Assembly (NCBI RefSeq): GCF_018882295.1 | Contig: NZ_JACVOR010000003.1 | Coordinates: 1 to 49,482, forward strand | Direction: 5' to 3' | DNA length: 49,482 nt | Source of the DNA: Polynucleobacter sp. 80A-SIGWE | GTDB lineage: Bacteria; Pseudomonadota; Gammaproteobacteria; Burkholderiales; Burkholderiaceae | Part shown: positions 25,785 to 34,939 of the stretch, in pieces | Position numbering within the stretch: position 1 is the first letter of the stretch | Layout of the letters: each line of letters begins with the position of its first letter | The notes under the pieces: generated by a model | Seen by the model: the letters and a program-made list of their open reading frames with translations, nothing else | Database searches by the model: none | What the model was told of the DNA's origin: nothing | Position numbers and translations under genes: made by a program

Positions 25785-27635
25785 ATGAAGAATACCGAAT
25801 TTACCTTAAAAAAGAAACTAATGATCATTGGCACGACACTTTTGGTGTTGGCGATGATTTCTATTAGCTTTACTTTATGGGTTACTTGGAAGCTTGAGGG
25901 TGGCGCGGCAGCAATCAATGAGGCTGGCCGCATGAGAATGCAAACTTATCAGTTAGCCCTTCTGGTAAATGAGGGTGATGCTGCGGCAACAACTAAGCTA
26001 ATAACTAAGTTTGACAACAGCATCATTACCCTTAAATATGGAGATCCAGCTCGGCCGCTATTTGTGCCTTGGAATCAATTAAATAAACAATTGTTTCTAA
26101 ATATTTCTGGTCAATGGAGCAGCATCAAAGATGATCTACAGACGAGGAAGGCTACCAGTATTTCTGTATCGCGCATTGATAATTTTGTTGCGAATATTGA
26201 TCGGTTTGTCGGGTCAATAGAAGTCGAGGTTGATTACTGGACAAATATGCTCCATCTATTCCAGTTTGCTATGTTGGCTATCTCTCTTTTTGCCACATTA
26301 GTCATCATGTATGTGGGGTATTCCGTTATTTTAGATCCAGTAGAGAAGCTGCGCATTGGTTTTGATGGTGTGAGATCCGGAAAATTAAATACACGAGTTC
26401 AAATCGAGGCAAAAGATGAATTTGGTGATTTGGCAATCGGCTTTAATTCAATGACTGAAACTATTAGTGACTTGTATAGCGGGTTAGAGGCAAAGGTCCG
26501 GGAAAAGACATTCCATTTACAAGAGCGACAAAATCGTTTGCAAGCGCTATATGATTTGAGTTCATTCGTTTCAACAGAAGATAATCTGGAAAGATTGGCT
26601 CAAGGATTTTCAAAGCGAATTTTGTCTATAACGGACGCTTCTGCCATCGCGATACGTTGGACAGATCAGGCAAATAAGAGATATTTTTTATTATCTGGCG
26701 CAAATTTACCCTCATCCATTGCCGAGGAAGAGCAATGTTTGGTTGCTGGAGACTGTTACTGTGGACAGTCTAGTGGTAATGCAGAAATTCAGGTAATTAC
26801 ATTTGATCCAAAGATAGAGGCGGATCGGCATTGCGTAAAGGCAGGTTATAACGCCCTTATTTCGGTTCCAATCCTATTTCAGCAAGATTTACTTGGCGAA
26901 ATTGATATTTTTTATACTAAGGAGCAGTCGATAGATTCAGATCAGAGGGCCTTGCTAGGGACCTTGGCGCATCATTTGGCTGGGGCAATGGAGGCTTTGA
27001 GAATTAAAGCTTTGGAGAAAGAGGCGGCAATTTCTGAGGAGCGCAGTTTATTAGCAAGAGAGTTGCATGATTCAATTGCGCAGTCACTAGCGTTTTTAAA
27101 ATTACAGGTTGGAATGCTCAGAGATGAGATCGTAGAGCCCGCTACGGAAAAGGCCAAAACTATCCTAGGTGAGTTGGATGAAGGCTTGAGAGAAAGTTAT
27201 AGTGACGTGCGCGAGCTTTTGTTGCATTTTAGAACGCGTACTAATACCGAGGATATTGAACCTGCGATAAAGACGACTTTACAAAAATTCGAGCACCAAT
27301 CCGGTATTCATACTGAGCTATCTGTTGAAGGGCAAGGACTTCCTTTAGCGCCAGATGTTCAGATTCAGGTAATGCATGTCATTCAAGAGGCCTTATCAAA
27401 TATCAGAAAGCATTCGAAAGCGAGCATTGTAAGAGTCGAAGTAGCGCAATCGCCAAAATGGACGTTTAGAGTAATTGATGATGGGATTGGTTTTTCAACA
27501 GAGCTAAATACGGTTGATAGCACGCATGTGGGGATGAGTATCATGCAGGAACGTGCCAATAAAATTGGAGCCAAGCTGGAGTTGAGCTCGGAGGCATTGG
27601 CAGGAACCTGCATATCGTTAACTTTACCTACGTAG
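25785..27635 (+). CDS. narX: Nitrate/nitrite sensor histidine kinase NarX/NarQ type
   Basis: 616 residues. TM1 is at about 11-33, then the periplasmic nitrate-binding P-box (INEAGRMRMQTYQLA, about 46-60), TM2 at about 160-183, HAMP at about 184-235, a GAF-like cytoplasmic module (about 260-405) with the Cys cluster CLVAGDCYCG, a HisKA_3 domain with phospho-accepting His in ARELHDSIAQS near 428, and HATPase with N-box EALSNIRKH and DDGIGF. It phosphorylates the response regulator encoded next. Signalling by periplasmic nitrate or nitrite is known for the family and supported here by the P-box. Confidence 0.95.
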   Translation: MKNTEFTLKKKLMIIGTTLLVLAMISISFTLWVTWKLEGGAAAINEAGRMRMQTYQLALLVNEGDAAATTKLITKFDNSIITLKYGDPARPLFVPWNQLNKQLFLNISGQWSSIKDDLQTRKATSISVSRIDNFVANIDRFVGSIEVEVDYWTNMLHLFQFAMLAISLFATLVIMYVGYSVILDPVEKLRIGFDGVRSGKLNTRVQIEAKDEFGDLAIGFNSMTETISDLYSGLEAKVREKTFHLQERQNRLQALYDLSSFVSTEDNLERLAQGFSKRILSITDASAIAIRWTDQANKRYFLLSGANLPSSIAEEEQCLVAGDCYCGQSSGNAEIQVITFDPKIEADRHCVKAGYNALISVPILFQQDLLGEIDIFYTKEQSIDSDQRALLGTLAHHLAGAMEALRIKALEKEAAISEERSLLARELHDSIAQSLAFLKLQVGMLRDEIVEPATEKAKTILGELDEGLRESYSDVRELLLHFRTRTNTEDIEPAIKTTLQKFEHQSGIHTELSVEGQGLPLAPDVQIQVMHVIQEALSNIRKHSKASIVRVEVAQSPKWTFRVIDDGIGFSTELNTVDSTHVGMSIMQERANKIGAKLELSSEALAGTCISLTLPT

Positions 27636-27657
27636 GTGATATTCTGTTATCTCAATA

Positions 27658-28335
27658 TTGAAGGTGTGGAAAAAATTGGAAAAAATCCGGATTCTAGTTG
27701 TTGACGATCACACCTTATTTAGGCGAGGTTTGATCGCTTTAATTTCGCAGGCCAGTGACTTTGATGTTGTCGGCGAAGCTGGGGACGCTATTGAGGCGTT
27801 ACGCTTATGTAAATCTCTAAAGCCGGATGTAATCTTGCTTGACAATCATTTGCCTGGCGCCAGTGGCATTCAATCGCTCCCTGATATTTTTCATGCATCC
27901 CCTGATTCGACTGTCATCATGCTTACAGTGAGCGAAGATGAATCTGATTTAATGCAAGCTTTGCAAAATGGCGCCCAGGGGTATTTGCTTAAAACTAGCG
28001 AGAAAGACGAGCTTCTACTTGGCATTCGGAAGGCGTTTGAAGGTGAGTCGGTTATTAGCAAGGAGCTGACTCATAAGCTAGTTAGCGCCTTTAAGACCAA
28101 TACCAGAAAAGAAGATAAGCCCTCAAATACTTCTTTGGCGGCTACGTTATCACCCAGGGAGATCGATACTGTCCGCTTGATTGCCGTTGGGTCAAGTAAT
28201 AAAGAAATCGCTCGGCAGCTTGGCATAGCTGAAACTACTGTCAAGATTCACGTACAGCATATTTTGAGAAAGCTCAACTTGACTTCTCGAGTACAGGTGG
28301 CAGTGTTTGCCAATGCTGAAGGCATTATTTCGTAA
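27658..28335 (+). CDS. narL: Nitrate-response regulator NarL type
   Basis: About 220-225 residues. The receiver domain has the phospho-acceptor Asp in PDVILLDNHLPG near 62, and Thr and Lys at the expected places (MLTVSED, YLLKTSEKDE). A LuxR-type HTH lies near 160-215 (LSPREIDTVRLIAVGSS, then GIAETTVKIHVQHIL). The start is uncertain: TTG at 27658, GTG at 27664 and TTG at 27676 are all in frame, and there is no ATG. Paired with narX and followed by a terminator, so the two genes form one unit. It presumably controls narK and narG. Confidence 0.94.
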   Translation: MKVWKKLEKIRILVVDDHTLFRRGLIALISQASDFDVVGEAGDAIEALRLCKSLKPDVILLDNHLPGASGIQSLPDIFHASPDSTVIMLTVSEDESDLMQALQNGAQGYLLKTSEKDELLLGIRKAFEGESVISKELTHKLVSAFKTNTRKEDKPSNTSLAATLSPREIDTVRLIAVGSSNKEIARQLGIAETTVKIHVQHILRKLNLTSRVQVAVFANAEGIIS

Positions 28336-28349
28336 GTACTAGTCCTAAA

Positions 28350-28403
28350 GAACTATAAGCCACAGCTGCCTATAGTTCGACTGCTTTTTGAAAGTAGTCT
28401 TTT
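28350..28403 (+). terminator. Terminator after narXL
   Basis: The hairpin GAACTATA/TATAGTTC (28350-28378) is followed directly by a second stem, GACTGCTTT-TTG-AAAGTAGTC, with one wobble pair and a TTTT tail. It separates narXL from the narK-narGHJI operon. Confidence 0.7.
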
Positions 28404-28463
28404 GGAGGATATTCTTAATCCCCGTTAGTTTTGATAATTAACTCATGACATTAAGGGGTATTC

Positions 28464-29726
28464 ATGAGTTCGATAGCCAAAACTAGCGCTAAAGCATATT
28501 CAGTTTTGATTGTCAGCACATTTGCCTTCACCGTTTGCTTTATGGTGTGGATGATGTTCGGGGTGATTGGTATACCGATTAAAAAATCACTCGACTTAAG
28601 TGCAACTCAATTTGGTCTTTTAACAGCTACCCCTATTTTGACTGGTTCACTTGTACGTGTGCCCCTGGGAATCTGGACCGATCGATTCGGTGGTCGCATT
28701 GTGATGTTTTTACTGATGCTCTCTACAGTTATTCCTATCTGGATGATGAGTTATGCCAGCCAATATTGGCACTTTCTGGTTATTGGTCTATTCGTAGGCT
28801 TGGCTGGCGGATCGTTCTCTGTCGGCACTCCTTATGTAGCAAGATGGTTCCCAAAAAATCGTCAGGGTTTTGCAATGGGCGTCTATGGTGCTGGTAACTC
28901 TGGTGCCGCAGTTAACAAATTTATAGCGCCTGCCTTGGTGGTGGCATTTGGTTGGGCTGTAGTACCGCAGGTATATGCAGGCGTTATGTTGGGCGCAGCA
29001 CTCTTATTTTGGATTTTTAGTGCTAGCGATCCTTCTCATTTGGTAACGAGCAATATTTCCTTTAAAGATCAATTAAAAGCCCTAAAAGACCCGAAAGTAT
29101 TGCGCTACTGCCAGTACTACAGCATTGTCTTTGGTGGTTATGTTGGCCTCAGTTTGTGGATGGTGCAGTACTACGTCGGTGAGTTTGGTCTGGAAATTCG
29201 GACCGCCGCATTACTTGCTGCATGTTTCTCATTACCTGGTGGCGTATTAAGGGCAATTGGTGGATGGTTATCTGACAAATATGGTGCCCATCAGGTCACT
29301 TGGTGGGTAATGTGGGTAAGTTGGATTTGCCTTTTTTTACTCTCTTACCCCCAAACCGATTTCACTATCCAAACGATTAATGGGCCTGAGACTTTTCACA
29401 TTGGCCTGAATATTTATTTGTTTACTGGCCTCATGTTCATCTTGGGCATTGCATGGGCGTTTGGTAAGGCCAGTGTTTTCAAATATATCGGCGACGACTA
29501 CCCAGAAAATATCGGCACCATTTCAGGAATTGTTGGCTTGGCCGGTGGTTTGGGCGGATTCATTCTGCCGATTATGTTTGGCGCCATTTTAGATGTCACA
29601 GGGATTCGTTCAAGTGCATTCATGCTGATGTACGGCGTAGTGTGGGTATCGCTTATCTGGATGTATCTCACTGAAGTTCGTAAATCTGAAGTGATGGGTG
29701 CTAAATCCATTCCATCGCTTTCTTAA
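28464..29726 (+). CDS. narK: NarK-type nitrate/nitrite MFS transporter 1
   Basis: 420 residues, twelve membrane segments. Nitrate-porter landmarks are WMMFGVIGIPIKKSL in TM1, LVRVPLGIWTDRFGGR at the TM2-3 loop, and the glycine-rich signature GLAGGSFSVGTPYVARWF near 113-130. AAGGGG precedes the ATG by seven bases. A second NarK follows after 24 bases; in other bacteria such pairs combine a nitrate/proton symporter (type 1) with a nitrate/nitrite exchanger (type 2). By order and length this is probably the type 1 protein (inference). Confidence 0.93.
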   Translation: MSSIAKTSAKAYSVLIVSTFAFTVCFMVWMMFGVIGIPIKKSLDLSATQFGLLTATPILTGSLVRVPLGIWTDRFGGRIVMFLLMLSTVIPIWMMSYASQYWHFLVIGLFVGLAGGSFSVGTPYVARWFPKNRQGFAMGVYGAGNSGAAVNKFIAPALVVAFGWAVVPQVYAGVMLGAALLFWIFSASDPSHLVTSNISFKDQLKALKDPKVLRYCQYYSIVFGGYVGLSLWMVQYYVGEFGLEIRTAALLAACFSLPGGVLRAIGGWLSDKYGAHQVTWWVMWVSWICLFLLSYPQTDFTIQTINGPETFHIGLNIYLFTGLMFILGIAWAFGKASVFKYIGDDYPENIGTISGIVGLAGGLGGFILPIMFGAILDVTGIRSSAFMLMYGVVWVSLIWMYLTEVRKSEVMGAKSIPSLS

Positions 29727-29750
29727 ATATCGCAAAGAAAAGGAAACATC

Positions 29751-31133
29751 ATGTCCTCGACCGTAATTTCGCGCTGGGAGCCGGAGAATAAGCAGTTTTG
29801 GGAATTTACTGGAAAGCCGATCGCGAAGCGCAATTTATTGATCTCGATCCCGGCCTTAACCCTTGCATTTGCAGTCTGGATGGTGTGGTCAGTAGTAGTG
29901 GTGAACTTACCGAATGTTGGATTTAAATTCTCGACGAATCAACTTTTTTGGTTGGCATCCCTTCCTGCATTATGTGGCGCTACTCTGCGAATTTTTTATT
30001 CTTTTGCAGTTCCAATCTTTGGAGGCAGACGCTGGACGGCATTTTCAACGGCATCATTATTAATTCCTGCTGTTGGCATCGGATTTGCAGTCCAGAATCC
30101 GGCAACCCCTTATGAGTTTTTTATCTTGCTAGCCTTGTTATGTGGGTTGGGTGGCGGAAATTTTGCTTCCTCAATGGCTAATATCAGCTTCTTTTACCCC
30201 AAAGCGCAAAAAGGCACGGCTTTAGGCCTTAATGCAGGTCTAGGTAATTTGGGGGTATCTATTGTTCAGTTAGTTGTACCGCTAGTGATTACAGCAGGCG
30301 TATTTGGTAGTTTAGGTGGTGACTCCACAATAATTTTAAAAGCCGGTAAAGAAGTTCCAATGTGGCTGCAAAATGCTGGCTTCATTTGGGTGCCTTTTAT
30401 TGCGGTATCGGCAATTGCTGCCTGGTTTGGTATGAACGATTTGGCTGAGGCAAAAGCCTCTTTTGCTGATCAGGCAGTGATCTTTAAGCGCAAACATAAC
30501 TGGCTCATGTGCTGGTTGTATTTGGGTACCTTCGGCTCTTTTATTGGCTACTCAGCTGGCTTTCCTTTGCTGATTAAGAGCCAATTTCCTGGCGTTAACG
30601 CGCTTAGTTATGCATGGCTTGGACCATTGGTTGGTGCATTAGCAAGACCTATAGGTGGATGGCTGGCAGATAAGCTAGGCGGCGCCAGAGTTACATTCTG
30701 GAACTTCATTGCAATGGGTGCTGGTGTATTTGCAGTCTTGAATTATCTGCCTCTTAAAGGCGCGGGTGGTGACTTCTACGGATTCTTGTTTGCATTTATG
30801 GTGTTGTTTGCAACATCTGGAATTGGCAATGGATCAACTTTCCGCATGATCCCAGTCATTTTCTTGACAGAGCGTCAACGTGCCGCTGGCAATACTCAGG
30901 CCGACAAGGACCAAGCAATTCGTGATGCCAATAAAGAAGCTGCAGCAGTGCTCGGTTTTAGTTCTGCAGTAGGTGCTTACGGAGGATTCTTCATTCCCAA
31001 GAGTTATGGAAGTTCTATTGCTGCTACAGGCGGTCCTGAAGCTGCCCTGTACTCGTTCATTGTTTTTTACGTTACCTGTACGTTCATTACCTGGTGGTAT
31101 TACAGCCGTAAGAACGCACCAATGCCTTGCTAA
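29751..31133 (+). CDS. narK2: NarK-type nitrate/nitrite MFS transporter 2
   Basis: 460 residues, twelve membrane segments. It shares the nitrate-porter signature GLGGGNFASSMANISFFYPK near 132-150 and GLNAGLGNLGVSI near 160, and has the longer central loop and N terminus of type 2 NarK proteins (FWEFTGKPIAKRNL at residues 16-29). It is likely the nitrate/nitrite antiporter that feeds the cytoplasmic NarG site and expels nitrite. It ends 20 bases before narG in the same operon. Confidence 0.93.
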   Translation: MSSTVISRWEPENKQFWEFTGKPIAKRNLLISIPALTLAFAVWMVWSVVVVNLPNVGFKFSTNQLFWLASLPALCGATLRIFYSFAVPIFGGRRWTAFSTASLLIPAVGIGFAVQNPATPYEFFILLALLCGLGGGNFASSMANISFFYPKAQKGTALGLNAGLGNLGVSIVQLVVPLVITAGVFGSLGGDSTIILKAGKEVPMWLQNAGFIWVPFIAVSAIAAWFGMNDLAEAKASFADQAVIFKRKHNWLMCWLYLGTFGSFIGYSAGFPLLIKSQFPGVNALSYAWLGPLVGALARPIGGWLADKLGGARVTFWNFIAMGAGVFAVLNYLPLKGAGGDFYGFLFAFMVLFATSGIGNGSTFRMIPVIFLTERQRAAGNTQADKDQAIRDANKEAAAVLGFSSAVGAYGGFFIPKSYGSSIAATGGPEAALYSFIVFYVTCTFITWWYYSRKNAPMPC

Positions 31134-31153
31134 GAAAATATTAAAGGATTGAT

Positions 31154-34100
31154 ATGAGTCACTTTTTAGATCGCCTCAAGTTTTTATCTGCAGATAAAGA
31201 AGAGTTTTCAGATGGCCATGGTGTGACGGTCGGAGAAGACCGCACGTGGGAAGACGCTTATCGTTCGCGCTGGCAGCACGATAAGATCGTACGTTCAACG
31301 CATGGTACCAATTGCACGGGATCATGTTCTTGGAAAATTTATGTCAAAGGCGGCATTGTTACTTGGGAAACTCAGCAAACTGATTACCCGCGCACTAGAC
31401 CTGACCTGCCTAATCACGAGCCTCGGGGTTGTGCACGCGGCGCGAGCTACAGCTGGTACATGTACAGTGCCAATCGCGTGAAGTATCCAATGATCCGCGG
31501 CCGACTGCTAAAGCAGTGGCGTGAAGCAAAGTCGGTCGCCAAATCTCCGGTAGATGCTTGGGCAAATTTAGTTGAAAACACTGCTAAGCGCAAAGAGTGG
31601 ATGGAGTTACGGGGTAAGGGTGGTTTCGTTCGCAGTTCGTGGGATGAGGTAAATGAAATCATTGCCGCAGCGAATGTCTATACGATTAAAAAGCATGGAC
31701 CCGATCGGATTATTGGCTTCTCTCCGATCCCAGCAATGTCAATGGTGAGTTATGCAGCTGGATCGCGTTACTTAAGTCTAATCGGTGGCGTATGCATGAG
31801 CTTTTACGATTGGTATTGTGATTTGCCGCCAGCTAGCCCCCAGGTATGGGGTGAGCAAACCGATGTGCCGGAATCCGCTGATTGGTATAACTCTACTTTC
31901 ATCATTGCATGGGGCTCTAATGTCCCTCAAACACGTACTCCCGATGCGCACTTTTTTACTGAGGTGAGATATAAGGGTGCTAAAACGGTGGCAATCACTC
32001 CGGACTATGCCGAAATTTCTAAATTAGCAGACATTTGGATGCACCCTAAGCAGGGTACAGATGCTGCGATTGCGATGGCCATGGGGCATGTCATTCTGAA
32101 AGAGTTTTATTTCAATAAGCGCACTGAGTATTTTGATGATTATGTACGTCGCTATACAGATATGCCAAATCTGGTGATGCTGGAAGAAAAAGTATTGGAT
32201 GACGGCAGAAAAGTATTGGTTCCTGGACGCTATGCGCGTTCAAGCGATTTTGATGGCAAGCTTGGCCAGACTAATGGCGCCGACTGGAAAACGGTTGCAT
32301 TCGATACAGCTGGCAAGCCGGTAGTACCGAATGGGTCCATTGGATTTAGATGGGGTCCGGAAGGACGTAAAGACCAGGGTAAATGGAATCTAGAATCAAA
32401 AGAAGCTAATTACGGTAATGATGTGAAATTGAAGTTATCACTAATGGAGGATCAGTCAATACATGATGTTGTCCCCGTTGGATTCCCATACTTTGGTGGT
32501 ATTGATACACCATATTTTGATGCAAATAAGCAAAGTGATGTTCTTGTTCAGAATATACCTGCTAAGAAAATTATTCTTACTGAGAATGGCGTTGAAAAAG
32601 AAGTATTTGTAGCAACAGTTTTTGACTTATTGGCAGGTAATTATGGAATTGACCGTGGATTAGGTGGTGAATGCGCCAAATCTTATGATGACAATGTTCC
32701 CTATACTCCAGCATGGCAAGAATCTATTACCGGAGTAAAGCGTGAGCAAGTAATCGCAGTGGCTCGTCAATTTGCAGAAAATGCAGAAAAGACTAAAGGC
32801 AAGTCAATGGTCATTATTGGCGCTGCGATGAATCATTGGTATCACTGTGATATGAATTACCGCGGCATCATCAATATGTTAATGATGTGTGGCTGTATCG
32901 GCCAGAGCGGTGGTGGCTGGGCTCACTATGTAGGCCAAGAAAAATTACGCCCACAAACTGGTTGGACCCCCCTGGCTTTTGCACTGGATTGGATTCGTCC
33001 ACCGCGTCAGCAAAACTCTACCAGTTTCTTTTATGCGCATACCGATCAATGGCGCTATGAAAAACTTGGTATGGAGGAGGTGTTATCGCCCCTAGCAAAT
33101 AAAGAGGAGTACACGGGCAGCATGATTGACTTTAACGTCCGTGCAGAGCGGATGGGTTGGTTGCCATCGGCTCCCCAGTTAAAGACAAATCCCCTTGAGG
33201 TTGTAAAAGAGGCTCTTGCTGCAGGTAAAGATCCTAAGGAATATGTTGTTGATGGCTTGAAGTCTGGAGCATTACAAATGAGTTGCGAGGACCCAGATCA
33301 TCCAAGCAATTGGCCGCGAAATATGTTCGTATGGAGATCTAATATTTTAGGATCCTCAGGAAAAGGGCACGAGTATTTTTTAAAACACCTACTGGGAACA
33401 AGTCACGGTGTTCAAGGCAAGGATCTTGGAGTTGATGAGGCAAGACCTTCTGAAGTTGAGTGGCATGATAAGGCGCCTGAAGGCAAGCTTGATTTATTAG
33501 TGACCTTAGATTTTCGGATGAGTACTACCTGTTTGTATTCCGACATTGTTCTACCTACTGCTACTTGGTATGAGAAGAATGACCTTAATACTAGCGACAT
33601 GCATCCATTTATCCATCCGTTATCTACAGCCGTTGACCCTGCTTGGGAGGCTCGTAGTGATTGGGATATCTATAAAGGATTTGCGAAAAAGTTTTCAGAA
33701 GTGTGCGTAGGTCATCTGGGTGTTGAAAAAGAGATTGTGATGACTCCCTTAATGCACGATACGCCCGCTGAATTAGCTCAGGCATTTGATGTGCAGGAAT
33801 GGAAGAAAGGTGAGTGCGATCTCATACCCGGCAAAACTGCGCCTCAAATTGCCGTAGTAGAGCGTGACTATCCAAATACTTATAACCGCTTTACAGCCTT
33901 AGGCCCACTGATGGACAAGGTTGGAAATGGCGGGAAGGGTATTGCCTGGGATACCAAGGTTGAAGTGGAGCAGTTGCGCGAGCTCAATGGTCGTGTTGAG
34001 CATGGTGAGATGAAGGGTATGGCAAAAATCTCAACGGATATTGATGCTGCTGAGGTTGTATTGATGCTTGCTCCTGAGACAAACGGACATGTAGCAGTCA

Positions 34101-34927
34101 AGGCTTGGGATGCATTATCCAAAATCACGGGCCTTGAGCATGCGCATTTAGCTTTGCATCGCGAAGATGAGAAGATTCGTTTCCGCGATATTCAGGCACA
34201 GCCAAGAAAGATCATCAGTTCGCCAACTTGGTCTGGACTGGAGAGTGAAAAAGTTTCTTATAACGCTTGTTATACAAACGTTCATGAGTACATTCCTTGG
34301 AGAACATTGACTGGCCGTCAACAGTTCTATCAGGATCACAAGTGGATGCGCGCATTTGGCGAAGGATTTGTTTCTTATAGACCACCGGTAGATTTAAAGA
34401 CCATTATTGAGGTCAAGGGCATTAAGCCTAATGGTAATAAAGAAATTGTTTTGAATTTCATTACACCGCATCAAAAGTGGGGAATTCACTCCACCTACAG
34501 TGACAACTTAATGATGTTGACTCTGAATCGTGGTGGACCAGTCGTTTGGTTGAGTGAAGATGATGCGGTTAAAGCTGGCATTGTGGATAACGATTGGGTT
34601 GAGCTATATAACGCCAATGGAGCAATCGCAGCGAGAGCTGTCGTGAGCCAAAGGGTAAATCCAGGAATGGTCATGATGTACCACGCACAGGAAAAAATTA
34701 TTAATACTCCTGGATCTGAAATTACAGGTATGCGTGGCGGTATTCATAACTCAGTAACTCGAATTGTTCTTAAGCCTACGCACATGATTGGTGGTTACGC
34801 ACAGCTAAGTTATGGATTTAACTACTACGGAACCATTGGAACCAACCGAGATGAGTTTGTAACGGTTCGGAAGATGCGAAACATAGATTGGCTTGACACT
34901 GAAAATGCCAATTCAGTTCAGGCTTAA
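31154..34927 (+). CDS. narG: Respiratory nitrate reductase alpha subunit
   Basis: 1257 residues, full length. It is the molybdenum bis-MGD catalytic subunit that reduces nitrate to nitrite in the cytoplasm. The N-terminal [4Fe-4S] site has the NarG His and Cys ligands (HGTNCTGSC near residue 50, GCARGASYSW near 92). The Mo-ligand Asp lies in MSFYDWYCDLPPASPQ near 218-225. There is no twin-arginine signal at the N terminus, which matches membrane-bound cytoplasm-facing Nar. It is followed by narH after 12 bases. Molybdenum cofactor genes are not in the window. Confidence 0.97.
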   Translation: MSHFLDRLKFLSADKEEFSDGHGVTVGEDRTWEDAYRSRWQHDKIVRSTHGTNCTGSCSWKIYVKGGIVTWETQQTDYPRTRPDLPNHEPRGCARGASYSWYMYSANRVKYPMIRGRLLKQWREAKSVAKSPVDAWANLVENTAKRKEWMELRGKGGFVRSSWDEVNEIIAAANVYTIKKHGPDRIIGFSPIPAMSMVSYAAGSRYLSLIGGVCMSFYDWYCDLPPASPQVWGEQTDVPESADWYNSTFIIAWGSNVPQTRTPDAHFFTEVRYKGAKTVAITPDYAEISKLADIWMHPKQGTDAAIAMAMGHVILKEFYFNKRTEYFDDYVRRYTDMPNLVMLEEKVLDDGRKVLVPGRYARSSDFDGKLGQTNGADWKTVAFDTAGKPVVPNGSIGFRWGPEGRKDQGKWNLESKEANYGNDVKLKLSLMEDQSIHDVVPVGFPYFGGIDTPYFDANKQSDVLVQNIPAKKIILTENGVEKEVFVATVFDLLAGNYGIDRGLGGECAKSYDDNVPYTPAWQESITGVKREQVIAVARQFAENAEKTKGKSMVIIGAAMNHWYHCDMNYRGIINMLMMCGCIGQSGGGWAHYVGQEKLRPQTGWTPLAFALDWIRPPRQQNSTSFFYAHTDQWRYEKLGMEEVLSPLANKEEYTGSMIDFNVRAERMGWLPSAPQLKTNPLEVVKEALAAGKDPKEYVVDGLKSGALQMSCEDPDHPSNWPRNMFVWRSNILGSSGKGHEYFLKHLLGTSHGVQGKDLGVDEARPSEVEWHDKAPEGKLDLLVTLDFRMSTTCLYSDIVLPTATWYEKNDLNTSDMHPFIHPLSTAVDPAWEARSDWDIYKGFAKKFSEVCVGHLGVEKEIVMTPLMHDTPAELAQAFDVQEWKKGECDLIPGKTAPQIAVVERDYPNTYNRFTALGPLMDKVGNGGKGIAWDTKVEVEQLRELNGRVEHGEMKGMAKISTDIDAAEVVLMLAPETNGHVAVKAWDALSKITGLEHAHLALHREDEKIRFRDIQAQPRKIISSPTWSGLESEKVSYNACYTNVHEYIPWRTLTGRQQFYQDHKWMRAFGEGFVSYRPPVDLKTIIEVKGIKPNGNKEIVLNFITPHQKWGIHSTYSDNLMMLTLNRGGPVVWLSEDDAVKAGIVDNDWVELYNANGAIAARAVVSQRVNPGMVMMYHAQEKIINTPGSEITGMRGGIHNSVTRIVLKPTHMIGGYAQLSYGFNYYGTIGTNRDEFVTVRKMRNIDWLDTENANSVQA

Positions 34928-34939
34928 CGGAGAATAAAG

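Noticed and set aside
28431..28460. FNR box and NarL heptamer before narK
   Set aside because: Only a TTGAT half-site is present. The heptamer-like AAGGGGTA coincides with the ribosome binding site of narK.
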